NCBI GenBank assembly: GCA_002104935.1
Contig: MCGT01000002.1
Span: 1,178,001 to 1,242,000, forward strand
Length of the DNA: 64,000 bases
Reading direction: 5' to 3'
DNA from: Hesseltinella vesiculosa
Taxonomy: Eukaryota; Mucoromycota; Mucoromycetes; Mucorales; Cunninghamellaceae
This document shows positions 1 through 12,879 of the stretch, piece after piece. Below the pieces are notes generated by a model. That model had not been told where the DNA came from. It saw only the letters and a list, made by a program, of their open reading frames with translations, and did no database searches. The position numbers and the translations under genes are program-made. How positions within the stretch are numbered: the first letter of the stretch is position 1; each line of letters opens with the position of its first letter.

Positions 1-685
1 TCGACTCTGTTCTTGACCATTTTTTCTTTTTTAACTGGCTGGAAGAGATGCCCAGGTTGTAAAAACGGCTAGACGCTGTTCGTTTCATTTTGACAATGGT
101 TACCTCGTTCCAAAAATCGAAAAAAGTCAGTGAATGACAGTGCCTGACCAAATTCAAACTCAACCGGACGACAGCTCTGGTCATTTTCGGATCCTGAACG
201 CCTGGACAGGACCAGTCATGGGAAGAGTAGCGTCAGTCGACCTGCTAATAGAAGCGTGACAAGCATACGGAAGTGATCGCGTTTATGGGTAAGTTGTTCG
301 TTATAGGGAAGTCGTGGGTGCAGTGGGCGGGTGCCAATGTGTCCTTTGGGAGGTGACGATGATAGTTGTATCGGTGTCGGCCATGCAGGACATTGGAAGC
401 AGTGGCTAGAGAACAAGCGATCTTTTTGCTGCTGGACCAATTTGGCTGGAGATCTTGGAACCGTAGTGACGCTGGGCGTCGTCGAGCTTGCGCATTGAGA
501 TGGTTGCCATAGGGCTGACCTCTAGGCCGATGGTTGTCTATGGTCATGGGCACTCCAAAAGCTGGAAACCAGCAAAGAAAAGGCAGGCACGGCATGCTTT
601 TGGAGTCCGCTCATTGACAAAATAGGAACAGCGGCTGGAAAACTGGGCCATTTTCTCTTTTTCCGTCTTTTTTTTATCCCTCTCA
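1..685. other. Window edge, no supported gene
   Basis: Short open frames occur on both strands, but none shows a recognisable domain or a convincing chain of splice sites. The last 50 bases before position 686 are pyrimidine-rich, as expected for the 5' leader of the next gene. A gene running off the left edge on the minus strand cannot be excluded. Confidence 0.5.
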
Positions 686-2485
686 ATGAGATTACGTGTG
701 CGTCATGCTCAAGGGCTTTTGCCTGTCAATGACTTGGAACCATTCCAGACGGTTCAGGAGCTGTGCGAAGTAGTTGAATCTTTCCTCCAGGTGCCTTCCA
801 ATCAACAAGTACAATGTAACTTTGAAAAAAAAAGAATGCACTCTCCTTGCAAAAGAGGGACTCATGGGCATGTCCTATCTTAGTGTCTGGCGGATTTCCT
901 CCAAAACCTATCACCGATCGATCACTGACATTAAATGCAGCCAACATTCGCAATGGCGATACTCTGACTGTCCAGCTTGTCGCATCAGCTGCCAAAACCA
1001 CGCCATCAACAGCCCCTGCCCACCCTGACATTGAACCATCCTTGGCTGCGCCCACAACCACCCAACCATCAGCAACTGCCGTGCTAGATACCAACGACGG
1101 ACCTTACGTATCAGTGAACGATGCCTACTTGGTGCAAAGGGTAAGGGAGCGGCGGATCGTAGGAGAGGAAAATGCATGGCAGTGGATGGCATTGGTGACG
1201 AGCTGCCCCTGATTTTTCGATTTTGTAACCCTGGGCAGGTCATGGATGACGACAACTCTTGTCTTTTCCGATCCTTAGGGTAAGATGGTCGAAAGATTGA
1301 CCAAATTGGAAGCAAGACTGACGAAAGGCCTGTTTCCGTAGATACGTCATCAAGCGTGATACCAGTCTGACAATGGCCGCTGAGCTGCGCCAAGGTAACG
1401 GCAGACGCCTATCGCAAGGAAGAAAAGAAACCCGCATTAACATTTCTGCACATGGCTCTAGTCGTTGCTGATGTCATTACTACTCAACCGGATGAATACA
1501 CTGAAGTTGTGCTTGGGTAACTCAAAAATTCAAAAAAGTGAACATCGACCGGCTAGCTTGTACTCAGCCTGCCGTCTCTCTCTAGGAAACCAAGAGGTGC
1601 CTAGGTCAACTTTTGGAACAAGCAAAAGGTTCTGACTCCTGTTGAACTTTTTCCTATAGACGACTACATCACCTGGATCAAACGGCCCAATTCCTGGGGT
1701 GGCGCAATAGGTAAAAAGGACAACCATCTTGGACAAGGAAGGGCCACTCACAGCTTGGTTTTAGAATTGGCCATCTTCTCAAAGTACTTTGGTGTGGGTA
1801 AGTTCCTGAAGGCAAGCTGGTCGGAGATGGAAAATGGGCTCACGTGCTTCTACGTTTCTCTTGCTAGAAATCGTCAGCGTCGACGTTCAGACAGGACGGA
1901 TGGATCAGTTTGGTCAAGGCGACTATGCAGATCGAGTACTGATCCTCTACAGTGGCATTCGTAAGGACCTGGATCTCGATTCCTTTTTGAAAAGAAAAAG
2001 ACGTTGCACCCCGTTGCTCAGCGCTTTCTTTTTTAGATTATGACGCGCTAGCCATGGCGCCCATGATCGACAGTCCTCCCGATTTTGACCAGACGTTGTT
2101 CCCTGCTACCACTGAATCTCAAAGCATCCTCGATGCAGCCAAGCAACTAGCAAGCAAGTTAGCAAAGGTAGCCGCTCCTTGGCAGTCTCGATTTCAGCTC
2201 ATTTTTTTTTCCTTGCGTAGCAACACAAATATACCGACGTGGCCAATTTTACGCTGAAGTGTGACATATGCAAGAAGGGCATTGTGGGTGAAAAAGGTAA
2301 ACCGAAAAGCACGAGCAAAAATAGGACGAGAAAGGACCGCAAATGAACACTTTTGACTTTTTTCGATAGATGCCCAAGCGCATGCAATGGTAAGCAGCAA
2401 GAGTAACAGAAAACCTACCTCCACCCACTCACACGCCTCCTTTCTGTAGTCCACTGGCCATACCGCTTTCTCCGAATATGCATAG
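686..2485 (+). CDS. OTU1: OTU1/YOD1-type deubiquitinase (ubiquitin thioesterase)
   Basis: Cysteine protease that trims ubiquitin chains on Cdc48/p97 substrates in ER-associated degradation; the role is family knowledge. I reconstruct 13 exons: 686-815, 884-1140, 1239-1279, 1342-1394, 1462-1516, 1586-1596, 1660-1710, 1765-1797, 1868-1960, 2037-2167, 2221-2296, 2370-2389, 2450-2485, giving about 325 aa. Visible in order: N-terminal UBX-like domain (SGGFPPKP motif), the OTU catalytic loop DDNSCLF containing the nucleophile Cys, the core motif SWGGAIELAIFSK, the catalytic His in SGIHYDAL, and a C-terminal C2H2 zinc finger (CDICKKG...HAMSTGHTAF). All joins keep phase and rebuild the family alignment. 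Exon 6 is only 11 nt. An AATAAA lies at 2492, just after the stop. Identity is secure; the exact ends of small exons are the weakest part. Confidence 0.92.
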
Positions 2486-3167
2486 ACCTTTAATAAACGG
2501 AACGACCAGCTCTACTGAATCAAAACATGCTTCGACGAGTTGCTTTTTTTTTTTATCTGCTCTACTCTATATAATTTACTGGAAAAAGAATCCGCCCATT
2601 TTTCCCAGGGGTCCTTCGCTGCTCTTGGTTCGGAAACCTTGCTCGAACGATTCACCCCCAAATTTTTCATACTTGCAGTAAAGGAACAGACATGGCTAAA
2701 GGTGTTCTTCAAGTTGCGATGCAAAAACGAGGGATCACACGAGAGTGGCCAGTGGGAACCGACGGATACCCGAAAAAGAAAAAAAAATTGGCTGGACCAC
2801 ACAAAAAAAACCCCGAATTGTCCCAATTCACTTGCCAACATTGGACACCGTCAAAGGGCGATGGCTCATTGGATGGGGTTGCACAAAAAACAAGCTTATT
2901 TTGCCCTGGAACTTTGTTTGCGTGCGCTATCAACGACGGCTTTGGTATTGCCACTTTGTCACCAGAAGCACGACGAGCTTGCACATGAAAATCAGTCGTC
3001 TCTTCTATGGCTCAGAACTTTGGATCAGGCTCATTTTGCTGGGTTTTGGGGCAAGGCACAGAAGAAGAAAAAACAATCCCGAGGAAAAAAAAAAAATTGA
3101 CGGCAGAAAAATCTTCCCTCTTTTTTTTTCTTTTCTTTTTTTGCTTAATTCATTCTTGTTGCTTCCA
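2486..3167. other. Intergenic spacer with A/T runs
   Basis: Contains the OTU1 polyadenylation region and the upstream region of the Zn2Cys6 gene, ending in a T-rich leader (3119-3150). Open frames here are low-complexity Lys/Phe translations of homopolymers. No gene seen. Confidence 0.6.
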
Positions 3168-5903
3168 ATGGAACAACCTCACAAGCGCCAACGTGTTAGC
3201 CGAGCATGGTAAGGATACGTTAACAACATAAACATTGACATTTATCAATGATGGATTGATATTTTGTTGGGTTAAATATGTGATTACTGACGCTGCGATA
3301 TTATTATGTTTATGATTATTATTATTTTTGGTGTGCAGTGAACAATGCCGTTCTAAAAAAATCAAATGCGATGGCCTCCTTCCAACCTGTGGCATCTGTG
3401 CTAGTCAAATGTTCGATTGTGTCTATAAACCAATCACCAAAAAGGTAAAGGGTGATGGCATCACAAGAGGATGGACCAAAACAAGCCAAGGCGTGTTGTT
3501 GTGAGGTTAGAGACGGGTGTTGTGGAGAGGGAACCTGTATGACAGTTTTTTTATTTTTAATTTTTCATTCTTTTTTTTTTTTTTTTGGCAACTCCGTTTG
3601 ACAGAGAGGACCACCCAAAGGTTATATCGAAGCCATTGAAAGTCGATTGCATCGATTAGAGGCGCTGATAGGAAGTGCAGTGCAAGAAGACGACCCCCGA
3701 TTCCGAGCGATCATGACCGAATTGAATGCCCCTTTGCTGACAGCCAATGGCGAAATGATTCGACCTCGGAAGCCCGTCGTGTATGATTCTGAAAACACCA
3801 ATGCCGCCTCGGTCTCCACTTCATCGGCCGCCGCCACCTCGTCCATGCCTTTGGAGGAGGACCTTACCTTACCACCCATCAACCGCGCCTCGTCTCTCGA
3901 CCGCGCCTCTTCTGGCGAACCCCAGGAAAACGAAAATGCAGGCAATCTGTCGATGGATGCGGGTGGTCAGCTACGTTACTATGGCAAGTCCTCGGGCTAC
4001 TATATGCTGCGTGACAGCCAGAATTACCGCAATGGCGCTTTCCGTTTTGTCTCCGACCGCGACGATAATAAGACCATGGAGCAGATGATGATCGACCCCT
4101 TCCAGCTGCCTCCAAAAGACCTGGCCGACGATCTGTTGGACCTGTACTTTGAAAACTTTTACACGTTCCTGCCCGTCCTTCACAAGGATTCCTTTTTGCG
4201 TGCGTATCACAGCCGTGTGGAGCAAGAGCAGCCACCCCGCATCCTCCTGAACGCCATCTTTGCCGTGGCTTCACGCATCTCGCCCGATATGCGTGTGCGC
4301 ACGGACCCCAGCAAGCCTGACACGGCTGGGGACGCCTATTTTGAACGAGCCCGTATGCTGCTCGACTTTGAATTCGACAACTTCAAGATCCACACTGTCC
4401 AAGCCATCCTGTTGATGAGCAGCCATCAAAATGGCGCCTTGAAGAGCATCCGTGGCTGGATCTACAGTGGCATGGTAAAAAAAAAAACGAGCGTCTCTTG
4501 CCCTGTCTCACATGAACGATGGTGAATTCATCACCATAGGCTTTTCGTATGTCGCAAAACCTGGGTTTGCACATCAACTGCGATTCCTGGGATATCTCGG
4601 GTGAAGAAAAAGAAGAACGCAAACGAGTGTTTTGGGCTTGTTTTGTGATTGACCGGCTGTCCAGTGCCATGCATGGCCGTTCACCGATCATTGATGAACG
4701 TGATTGTGATGCGCCTTACCCAAAACTGAATGATGTCTGTGATGAAGGGAAAGGGGTGCAAATCATGGACACCTTCTTGCCCATGATCCGGTTGGCCGAA
4801 ATCCTTAGCAGCGTGCTGCGCGAAATCTACACTGTCCGCGGCCGCAATTTAATGAAACGCATGCCATCCCCTGATCCTTTGATTGCTCGCTTGGACAAGT
4901 GAGTCATCGTTTTTTTTTTTTTTTTTTTTTCTATTTCTCTTTTTTCTTACGCTAACCCCGCCTTTTTGCTTTTCTTACTAGGTCGTTGAATAACTGGATG
5001 GCCAAATTGGCACCTGTGGCCCGATACCGACCTCCCAACACGCGTAACAGTGAATTTGCACCAACGCCCACCATTGCGCTTTGCCAGATCCACCTCATGT
5101 TTTATACCACGCTGATTCTCCTGCACCGACCATTTATCCCTGGCTCCAAGCATACGAGCAAGAAGGCCAGCATGTCAGCCTTTCCATCCAAGGACATCTG
5201 CACTTATGCTGCCCACAAGATCCTGGACATTGTGGTATGCCTCTTACAGGACAGTGACAACAAGATCAAACGCATCAACAACTATACCCTCTATTTTATG
5301 TTCACGGCTGGGATCATTTTCATCAATGACGCTGCGTCCTCGGACCCCAACGTGTCTCTCGACAGCCTGGATTCGCGGGTGGCCACCAACAAAATCATCA
5401 ATGCCATGGGCGCCATCGAGTCCACCTGGGTCACGTCCACGCGCCACAGCAATATCCTAGGCGAGCTGGCCGGCTTGCGTGATGTCAACCTGAACGACAC
5501 CACCCGGGACTATCACCATCATCAAGCAAAGCAGCAGCAACAACAACAACAACAACAGCCCCGGGCCGCCATTGCTGTGCCCAACTCACCGCCCATCAAG
5601 GACGAGCGCTATTTTACGTCCTCCTCGTCTCCCTCGTCCCTCTACGGCCGGCTGTCTTCGTCCATGCCCAGCAGCAATTACTTTGATCATCCCTCCATCG
5701 ATGACCATTTCTCCACAAGCTCGGTCTCTCCCCATGCCGCCATGACGGACATGCCTGTGGTGGGGGCCAATTCGCCTTCGCCTTCGGCCACGCCGTTTGA
5801 CCCCTACAACATGGCTTTCTTTGGCGTCCCTGCGTCGTTTGATATCTCTGAATGGAATTTCTACTTGAACCGCATGACTCAAGAACAGCAGCAGCAGCAG
5901 TAA
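3168..5903 (+). CDS. Zn2Cys6 fungal transcription factor
   Basis: Nuclear DNA-binding regulator of the binuclear zinc cluster class; target genes unknown. Five exons: 3168-3208, 3339-3444, 3605-4474, 4540-4898, 4982-5903, giving 765 aa. The cluster CEQCRSKKIKCDG...CGIC...C spans the first intron near residues 14-42, with the typical C-x2-C-x6-C pattern. It is followed by the linker/coiled-coil start RGPPKGYIEAIE. The middle part carries a fungal_trans (PF04082-type) region, seen in YFENFYTFLPVLHKDSFL and later WACFVIDRLSSAMHGR. The C-terminal third is low complexity, with Gln runs near 5530 and at the very end, and Ser/Pro-rich stretches typical of activation regions. It resembles XlnR-like regulators in the linker, but I cannot assign an orthologue. 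Confidence 0.9.
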
Positions 5904-6616
5904 CCAATCAAATAAACAAACAATAACAAAATAAAACGTTTGCGTGATCATTCCAGCAACAGCGGAGCTTTACCTGGAAAAAAGTGTGCTTGTCCACCCT
6001 TTTATCTTTTTTTTTTTTTTTTGATTGTTCACGACTCATCTTTCCCTCGTTCCTCACGCCCTTGTCATTGAGTATAATTGCCGAAGCGTCATTTTTAGGC
6101 TGATCACATCACCCATTTTGTAGTCGTCCATTCATCCATTTTATTTTTTCTCACTTTCCGATTTTTTCACCCATTGCTTTCAGCAAAAGCCTGGTGACTC
6201 GTCCCATTACATCGTTTATTTTTTTTTAATCCACTCTCACGCTTTCCCTGCTCTTCTTTTTTTTTTTTTTCTTTTCTCTTCTCCCTTCTCTCATCAACCT
6301 ATTCATCTCTAAAGGTAAAGCATCATCATCTTGACTTTTGCTCCTTTATCATTCTTTATCGGCCGACAGCTAGTAATCTGTCTGCTTACTCTCGTTTTTA
6401 TTCCTGCTGACTCACCCTATCTATGTTTCTTCATCTAGGTAAGGTAGCATTTGCCAGATGAAAACACCCGAATGCACCACATATAAGCGCGTGTGCATTA
6501 GGGGGGCGGGGGCAAACAAGAAGAAAAAAAAAAAAGAGAGACCCACGACTGATATCACCTCTTACGCCCATTCCTTGTAGTTGCTGTCGCACTTGGATAT
6601 TGTGATTATCTAAATT
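5904..6616. other. Intergenic, pyrimidine-rich promoter region
   Basis: Spacer between the Zn2Cys6 gene and the Miro gene. Dominated by C/T tracts (around 6010, 6220-6300) that look like promoter or leader sequence for the downstream gene. No coding frame with family resemblance. Confidence 0.6.
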
Positions 6617-9319
6617 ATGCGTCGAGACGTCCGAATTTTGCTTGTTGGTGATGGTATGTTTGCTTAAAACACCAGTGGAACGCGCTTTTATTTTTATTTT
6701 TTTTTTTGCTGACGCCTTTTTTTTTTTTTTCTCAACTTGAACAGAGGGTGTTGGCAAAAGCACCATCATCACCTCGTTAATCAAAGAAACGTTTATCCCC
6801 AATGTAATTGTTTAGTAAACAACCATCTTTTATTCACGCTCTTCTGTCTAGGTCCAACACATGGTTCCTGAAGTGACGATTCCACCCGAGGTGACGCCTG
6901 AAAATGTGACAATGCACATCATGGATTCCTCTGGTGTGTTTGAATAATAATATTAACCCGATGGATGGACTAATGCTGATTCAATATAGCACGACCTGAA
7001 CAACGAGAACATTTGGAAGCCGAGATTCGAAAAGCGCACGTCATTTGCATTGTGTATGCGGTGGATGATCCCAATACGTTCAATCGGCTATCACTGTTTT
7101 GGCTGCCGTACATTCGCTCCCTGGGTGTAAATGTACCTTCGATCCTCGTTGGCAACAAAATTGATATCCGAGGCGATGACATGACCAACAACAATCTCGA
7201 AGACGAAGTCATGCCCATCATGAACGAATTCAAGGTAACTGACCCTACAAGTTTTTTCGCAGCTGACGCCCCCCTCTTTCTCTTACAGGAAGTGGAAACG
7301 TGCGTGGAATGTTCGGCCAAACAATTGCTCAACGTGTCAGAGGTGTTTTATTTTGCTCAAAAGGCTGTGCTTCATCCTACCGCACCTCTTTATGATTCTC
7401 GGGAACATGTGCTGAAACCGCAATGTGTGGAAGCACTGCAGCGCATCTTTAAGCTCTGTGACACCGACAAAGACAATGTCCTCAATGACAAGGAACTCAA
7501 TGCTTTCCAGGTAAAAAAGAACAACTAGCTTGTGGATGGGCGGGCCTGACCTTGTTTTTACCAAAGCGTAAATGCTTTAACACCCCTTTACAACAAAGTG
7601 AATTGGATGGCGTCAAGGATGTGGTGCGACAACACGAACCAACAGGCGTAAACGACTATGGCTTGACTGAAGTTGGCTTTGCCTTTTTACACTCGCTGTT
7701 TATCCAACGCGGTCGATTGGAAACCACTTGGACGGTCCTACGGAAATTCGGCTATGGCGACGACCTGTCTCTCCGTGAAGATTTCTTGCTACCGCCCTTT
7801 GAAGTACCTCCTGAATGCTCGGTTGAGCTGAGCCCTCATGGTTATCAATTTTTGGCCGAACTGTTCCAAGCCTATGACAAGGTAGCAAAAAATAGCTCAG
7901 ATGAAAAGAGAAAGCACTGACCATCCATTCTTTTAGGACAAGGATGGGGCTTTGAATGTGGACGAGCTGACGGCCTTGTTCAGCACCTCCCCAGGCAATC
8001 CTTGGGAAAACACCGCATTTCCTCACACAACCATCACCACCGAAACAGGATCGGTGACATTGCAAGGATGGCTAGCTCAATGGAGGTAAATCACCACGCT
8101 TGCCTAATGGATGTCTTCGGACTCTTTCCCCCCCCCCCAAAAAAAAAAAAACGGTCGATCTTCTAAGCGCCTCCTTTTTTCAGTATGACAACATTGGCCA
8201 ATCATCAAACCACGTTGAAATATCTGGCTTATCTTGGTTTTGAAGGCGATACGAGGACAGCTCTAAAAGTGACAAGACCAAGACGTTTGGACCGAAAAAA
8301 AGGAAAGATCCAACGCAGTGTGTTTTTAACCTATGTGGTGGGTGCTCCCGGAGCTGGCAAGGTAATAAAAAAAAATCGAGCGAAAACACATTTTGAGATT
8401 CACCTCCCCCCAATTTTTCCCCCTTCTTGATTAGACGTCGTTGATGAAAGCCTTTGTACAAAAACCATTCTCTGACAAATATCAGCCTTCCAAGGAACCC
8501 TTCCATGTGGTCAATTCCGTGGAAATGAAAGGTGTTGAGAAATACCTGGTGGTAAGTCCAAAGTCCGACTCGGCATTTTGCGGGGACGGAGGTAAAGACA
8601 CCGTGAGCAAAAATATTCATATGTCAATGTCAATAGATGGAAGAAATTGGTGCAGATCAAGAAGCCGAAGTCCTGTCAAGTAAAAAGCGCTTGGAAGCAT
8701 GTGATTTGCTTTGTTTTGTGTATGACACCAGTAATGCTCAATCATTTGATTATTTGGCATCTTTGAGGGTAAAGAAGTCATGGGGCAAAAAAAAGGCAGA
8801 AAAAAAAAATCATTCAACAGGAGCACTGACCTTTTTTTTTTTTACCACGGGCCGTAGGAAAAGTACAAATTGGATCATGTCCCTGTGGTCTTTGTAGCAA
8901 CAAAATGTGAATTAGATTTGGTTACCCAACGTTATGAAATGCAACCGGATGTGTACTGTCGACAATTGAAACTGGCAGTGCCGTTGAGTGTGTCGGTCAG
9001 AGAACACCAAATGGCTGATCTTTATCACATCTTGACGGGCGTGGCCATGAATCCGTAAGTCACGTGAAAATAGGGGTCCACCTTGTTTTTGGTTTAGTGA
9101 TACTGACCTTTTTTCAACAGGGCCATTGCCACTCCAGCATCATTAAAGCAAAAGACAGAAGAACTATGGCTGCCTCGACAATATATCACTTTGTCATTGG
9201 TGGCCGGCGCCGTCATCCTCACCACCTTGGCCAGCTACAAGCTGTTGAAACAGCACACCAGTCTGTTTTCATCTCAAAACCTCGCGTCACAGTCCCCAAA
9301 AAATCGTGATTATCTTTGA
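6617..9319 (+). CDS. GEM1: Miro-type mitochondrial Rho GTPase
   Basis: Outer-mitochondrial-membrane GTPase acting in mitochondrial distribution and, in yeast, ER-mitochondria contacts (family knowledge). Twelve exons (6617-6653, 6745-6803, 6852-6933, 6990-7234, 7289-7510, 7567-7881, 7937-8085, 8184-8361, 8435-8551, 8637-8768, 8858-9054, 9121-9319) give 643 aa, close to yeast Gem1. Order seen: first GTPase with P-loop GDEGVGKST; EF-hand 1 (CDTDKDNVLNDKEL); EF-hand 2 (YDKDKDGALNVDEL); second GTPase with GAPGAGKTS; and a C-terminal tail anchor (hydrophobic YITLSLVAGAVILTTLASY) followed by a short Ser/Gln-rich tail. Both EF-hands keep Asp at the calcium positions. All twelve exon phases agree. 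Confidence 0.95.
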
Positions 9320-10308
9320 TCTCTTGGATGTCAAATTTTTGTAATTTTACCACGTCCCTCCCTTGGTTTCTCACCCTCCACTTTTTTTTTTCCCCCGTCG
9401 TTATTACCCCTCCCCTCTCCTTTCTCGTCCATGCCACTATAATAAAACTATAAAAAAAATTGTATACTTTTTGATCGACTCAAAAGGCATCTTTATCACG
9501 CCTTTGGCATGTCATGTTGGTCATCCGATTTGTTTATGGGGGGGGTCAAGACTGGGAAAAAATGGGTCTTTCAGGGAGCCAGCGAGGCTTTTTTTTTTAT
9601 CTGACCAGGAAAAAAAAGAAAGATAAAACGTGTGGGGGATTGAGGATTACGTGATTGCAGCACAGGTAGAGCTGGTGAAATGGCGTGACACACCCCCAAC
9701 CAAAAAAAATAATTGGGCACGTTTCCATTGCAGATGCAAGCATCTGTCATAAAAATGGCGACAAAAAAAGGAGCCCATGGTTGAACCCGGCTGCCACATG
9801 CTTAAATTTTTTTTTCTTTTTTTTTCTTCAGCGCTTCTAATCAGACAATTAAAGTTTTTTTCTTAAAAGTAGGGGGAGCTGGGATGGTATGAATGTGGGG
9901 AAACGACGGCTTCTTTTTGGTGAGAAAAAGTTTAAAAAAAAAAAATAAAACATTGGGGGGAGCCCGGGTGACCAAAAAGGGCAGAAAAGGGAGGTTGAAG
10001 GAGAGAACCGTCCCTTTTTGTCTCCGCATTCTCTGAAAAAGGCATTTGGGGCCAAAAAAAGGTGGAATGGGGTGACTTTCAGGAGGACCAAAAAGCTGGC
10101 TCATGCCACCCATTTTTTTTATATTTGATAGCTCATCTTTATTATAGAAGATATGGCATTACTCAAGTCAAGATAAACAAGAAAGATCCCTCTAAAAACT
10201 TGCGCACGTGTACTCATTTTGGGGAGAGGTTCATACTGACAACAGCAAAATAAAAGTAATAAAAAACATTCACCATGCCTCGTGTCAGTGTGTAAAAAAA
10301 CGTCTCTC
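9320..10308. other. Convergent intergenic region, no gene seen
   Basis: Lies between the 3' ends of the Miro gene (plus) and ATG7 (minus). It holds C-, G- and A-runs and polyadenylation-like A/T stretches (9440-9460). Open frames are homopolymer-driven. Confidence 0.6.
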
Positions 10309-12879
10309 TCAAAGGGAGATGTCATCGTCTTCCCCAAGAGCCCAGTCTTCCTCCAGCAACGCCTCGCTTTGCTTTTTCATTTCATCCAGGCCAGTGATTT
10401 GCTCCAACACCATGGAATCCTCGGTGACTTTTTTCAAAAATGGCCAAGGGTCATCGATAAAAGCGTCCATCACCTAACAACAGGACAAGTTTAAGGGAAA
10501 AAAAATAGAAGTTGCCACCGCAGTTACCTTTTTTGAACATGCCGTGCATTTTTCATAAGACTGGCCCACAATCATCATATTATTGAATTGGCCCAAGAAA
10601 CCGCGGATTTGATGGGGGACAATACCCAAGAGGCATGTAGCAGGTTGCCCGGGGGACCCAGCATCGGCATCCATCCTATTCAGTAAATAAATAAAATCAA
10701 AACAAAAATCAGTAAAAAAAAAAAATCCCCCCCTAATCGATGAGCACCTAATCCTTAAATGATAATATAAACGCTTCCCCCCACCTGCCTATCTTTGTGT
10801 TGCAATGTGGACACCATCAGCTCCACTGCCAGTGCCGCTGCGATAGCTGATAAACCAGGTCGTGTCACTGTGCATTGCTGATCTAAAGTTCGATCCTTGA
10901 GTGACTGAAAAAAAAATTGAGTGATTTTTGGGAAATCGCATGGGAAATCGCGCGATTTTTTTTTTTTTTTTTACATCAGTGGGAGCCACAATATCATGAC
11001 AATAGTAACAGCCAAGACCATTGGTAGGGGTGCCGTGACGCATGACCACATACGAGTCAAAGCCCAGAGCGGCATTCATGACAAGCTTATCGTGGATTCG
11101 GGCCAGCAACGTTGGCAACCATCGACTTTCGCGGCTGTCCGTCAGCAGGTACACCACGTCATGTTCTTTGATCAGGTTCTGTAATTGCTCGGTATCGGCT
11201 GTCAAGGAAGCTTCCGATTGAGGGTGACCAGGCATGGGGATGGTCATGCTGATGCCTTTGGTGATCATGGTCGGTTGGATGTCCAGCAGACGCTGGGCTG
11301 CCGTGGCTGCTTTGTCTTGGCCGCCCTGCAGGGCATCTTCGAATCGATACAATGGCTGCCGTACTGGATTTGACATGGACACCTTTCCATTGTCCACAAA
11401 TGTAATGTGTCGAACGCCCCAGCCCTACTTGCAAAAAAAAATAAAAGGTCAAGCAGCCTGTCGATTTGGACCCAGCCGCCGTTTACCATCAACGACCGCG
11501 CTACATAACAACCAAGCGTTCCAGCCCCAAGCAACAGACATTTCGTGGCCTTGATTGTTTCCAAGTCTAAATCCGGCATCAATCGCCATCGCATCAACTT
11601 GAGATTCAGATCCACTGCATTGCTTGCAAGTCTATCATAGCCAAAGGTGAGCTCCCTTTACACTCCATCCAACCCAATCCTTTTTTTTTACAGGGCAGGG
11701 TCCAGCATGTGGGCTAAATCCACCATGCGAGGAGCCAGCGCTCGATGTTCGTTTCGTTCCCACCCAACACATTTCACTGATCAAAAAAAAAAAAAAAATG
11801 GGATGAGGTTTTTTTTTTCTCTGGCAACCAATGCCATCTCATTTTTACCTGGCTGATATGATCCCGACGGGAGTGAGACTGAAAAGAGCCGGGAAAGGCC
11901 GAGGGGTTGACCAGGGCGTTCACGGTAAGCCAGGACTTGGACAGGGCGGTTTGGGTACGTAAAATGAACCCAGGCCAAGAGATTTCGAGCAGGCCAGCCA
12001 GGGTGGTCGGCTGACGAGGAGGGGTCAGCAAAGCCAAACACCAAAGGTGTTGTCTCCTCCTTCTCCGTCAGAGGCGCAGACAAAGGAACAGCCTTGGCAA
12101 CATCATCAGATGAATCAATGCGGAAATACACGGGTTGGCCTAAATTATCAAACGATGCCACCAATGACTCGATCTGGAAAAAAATAAGGTAAGCTGTTAT
12201 GCAGCTGGCCTTGCGCCGCTGTTTTCTTGCATGATTTTTTTTTCGGGCTTACCTTTGTCGAAGACCAGACGTTGTCAAGGGACGCATTTGTATCAAACAG
12301 CCAAGGTTTGGAAGGCACTAAAGCCGGAAAGGCAAACCAATAATAAAACCGAGACTTTTTCAAATCGGCAAAGGTCAACAGACAGAACGGAGTCAACAGG
12401 GTAGGATCGTGCGTGGCACGTTTGTCTATGATCGCTTGCCATATCTTTTGTCCAGTGATATAAAAAAAAATTGGGATGTGAGTGGCGCATGGCATGGCTC
12501 GAAAAAGAATGTACCTGGTCGGCTATGGTTTGGGTGAGATGGGCTTTGTTCATTTGGGTAAATTCTTCCATTGTATTTGTGTTGTGTAGCTGGCCATGAC
12601 AAACAAACGTAAAAGGAGGTCTACAAAATCAAACAGTCAGCTATAGAATAAATAATGAATAGCCTAATGGCAACGCTACTTTGTCACGGAGGCTGCATCC
12701 AAAGCTTGATCAGGCAGCGTGAACAACGATGGCAATGCAGCGCGGGCAAGAGCATAATAAGCGGTCAGTGGCTGGGCATCTTGAGACAGTCGTAGCACAT
12801 TGAGTTTCTTGTCAACAAGCTGTAGCCAAAAGGATGCATCGACAGCCGATTGAAATGGGGTAAACTGCAATGTAGCCAT
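10309..12879 (-). CDS. ATG7: Autophagy E1-like enzyme Atg7
   Basis: E1-like enzyme that activates Atg8 and Atg12 for lipid and protein conjugation (family knowledge). Ten exons in transcript order: 12879-12680, 12620-12515, 12444-12253, 12173-11849, 11776-11692, 11631-11487, 11424-10975, 10904-10789, 10675-10528, 10473-10309; total 643 aa. Visible landmarks: N-terminus [51 protein letters not shown]; the ATP-binding [31 protein letters not shown]; catalytic Cys in [12 protein letters not shown]; and [12 protein letters not shown] near the end. The start at MATLQF is chosen over an in-frame upstream Met because family members begin there. The intron between exons 8 and 9 only fits if its donor is GC (ag|gcaggt). 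The gene is divergent from the CreA-like gene. Confidence 0.94.

Noticed and set aside
2540..3100. 186-codon frame on the plus strand between OTU1 and the Zn2Cys6 gene
   Set aside because: Phe/Lys-rich translation of homopolymer runs, no family resemblance, no splice structure.
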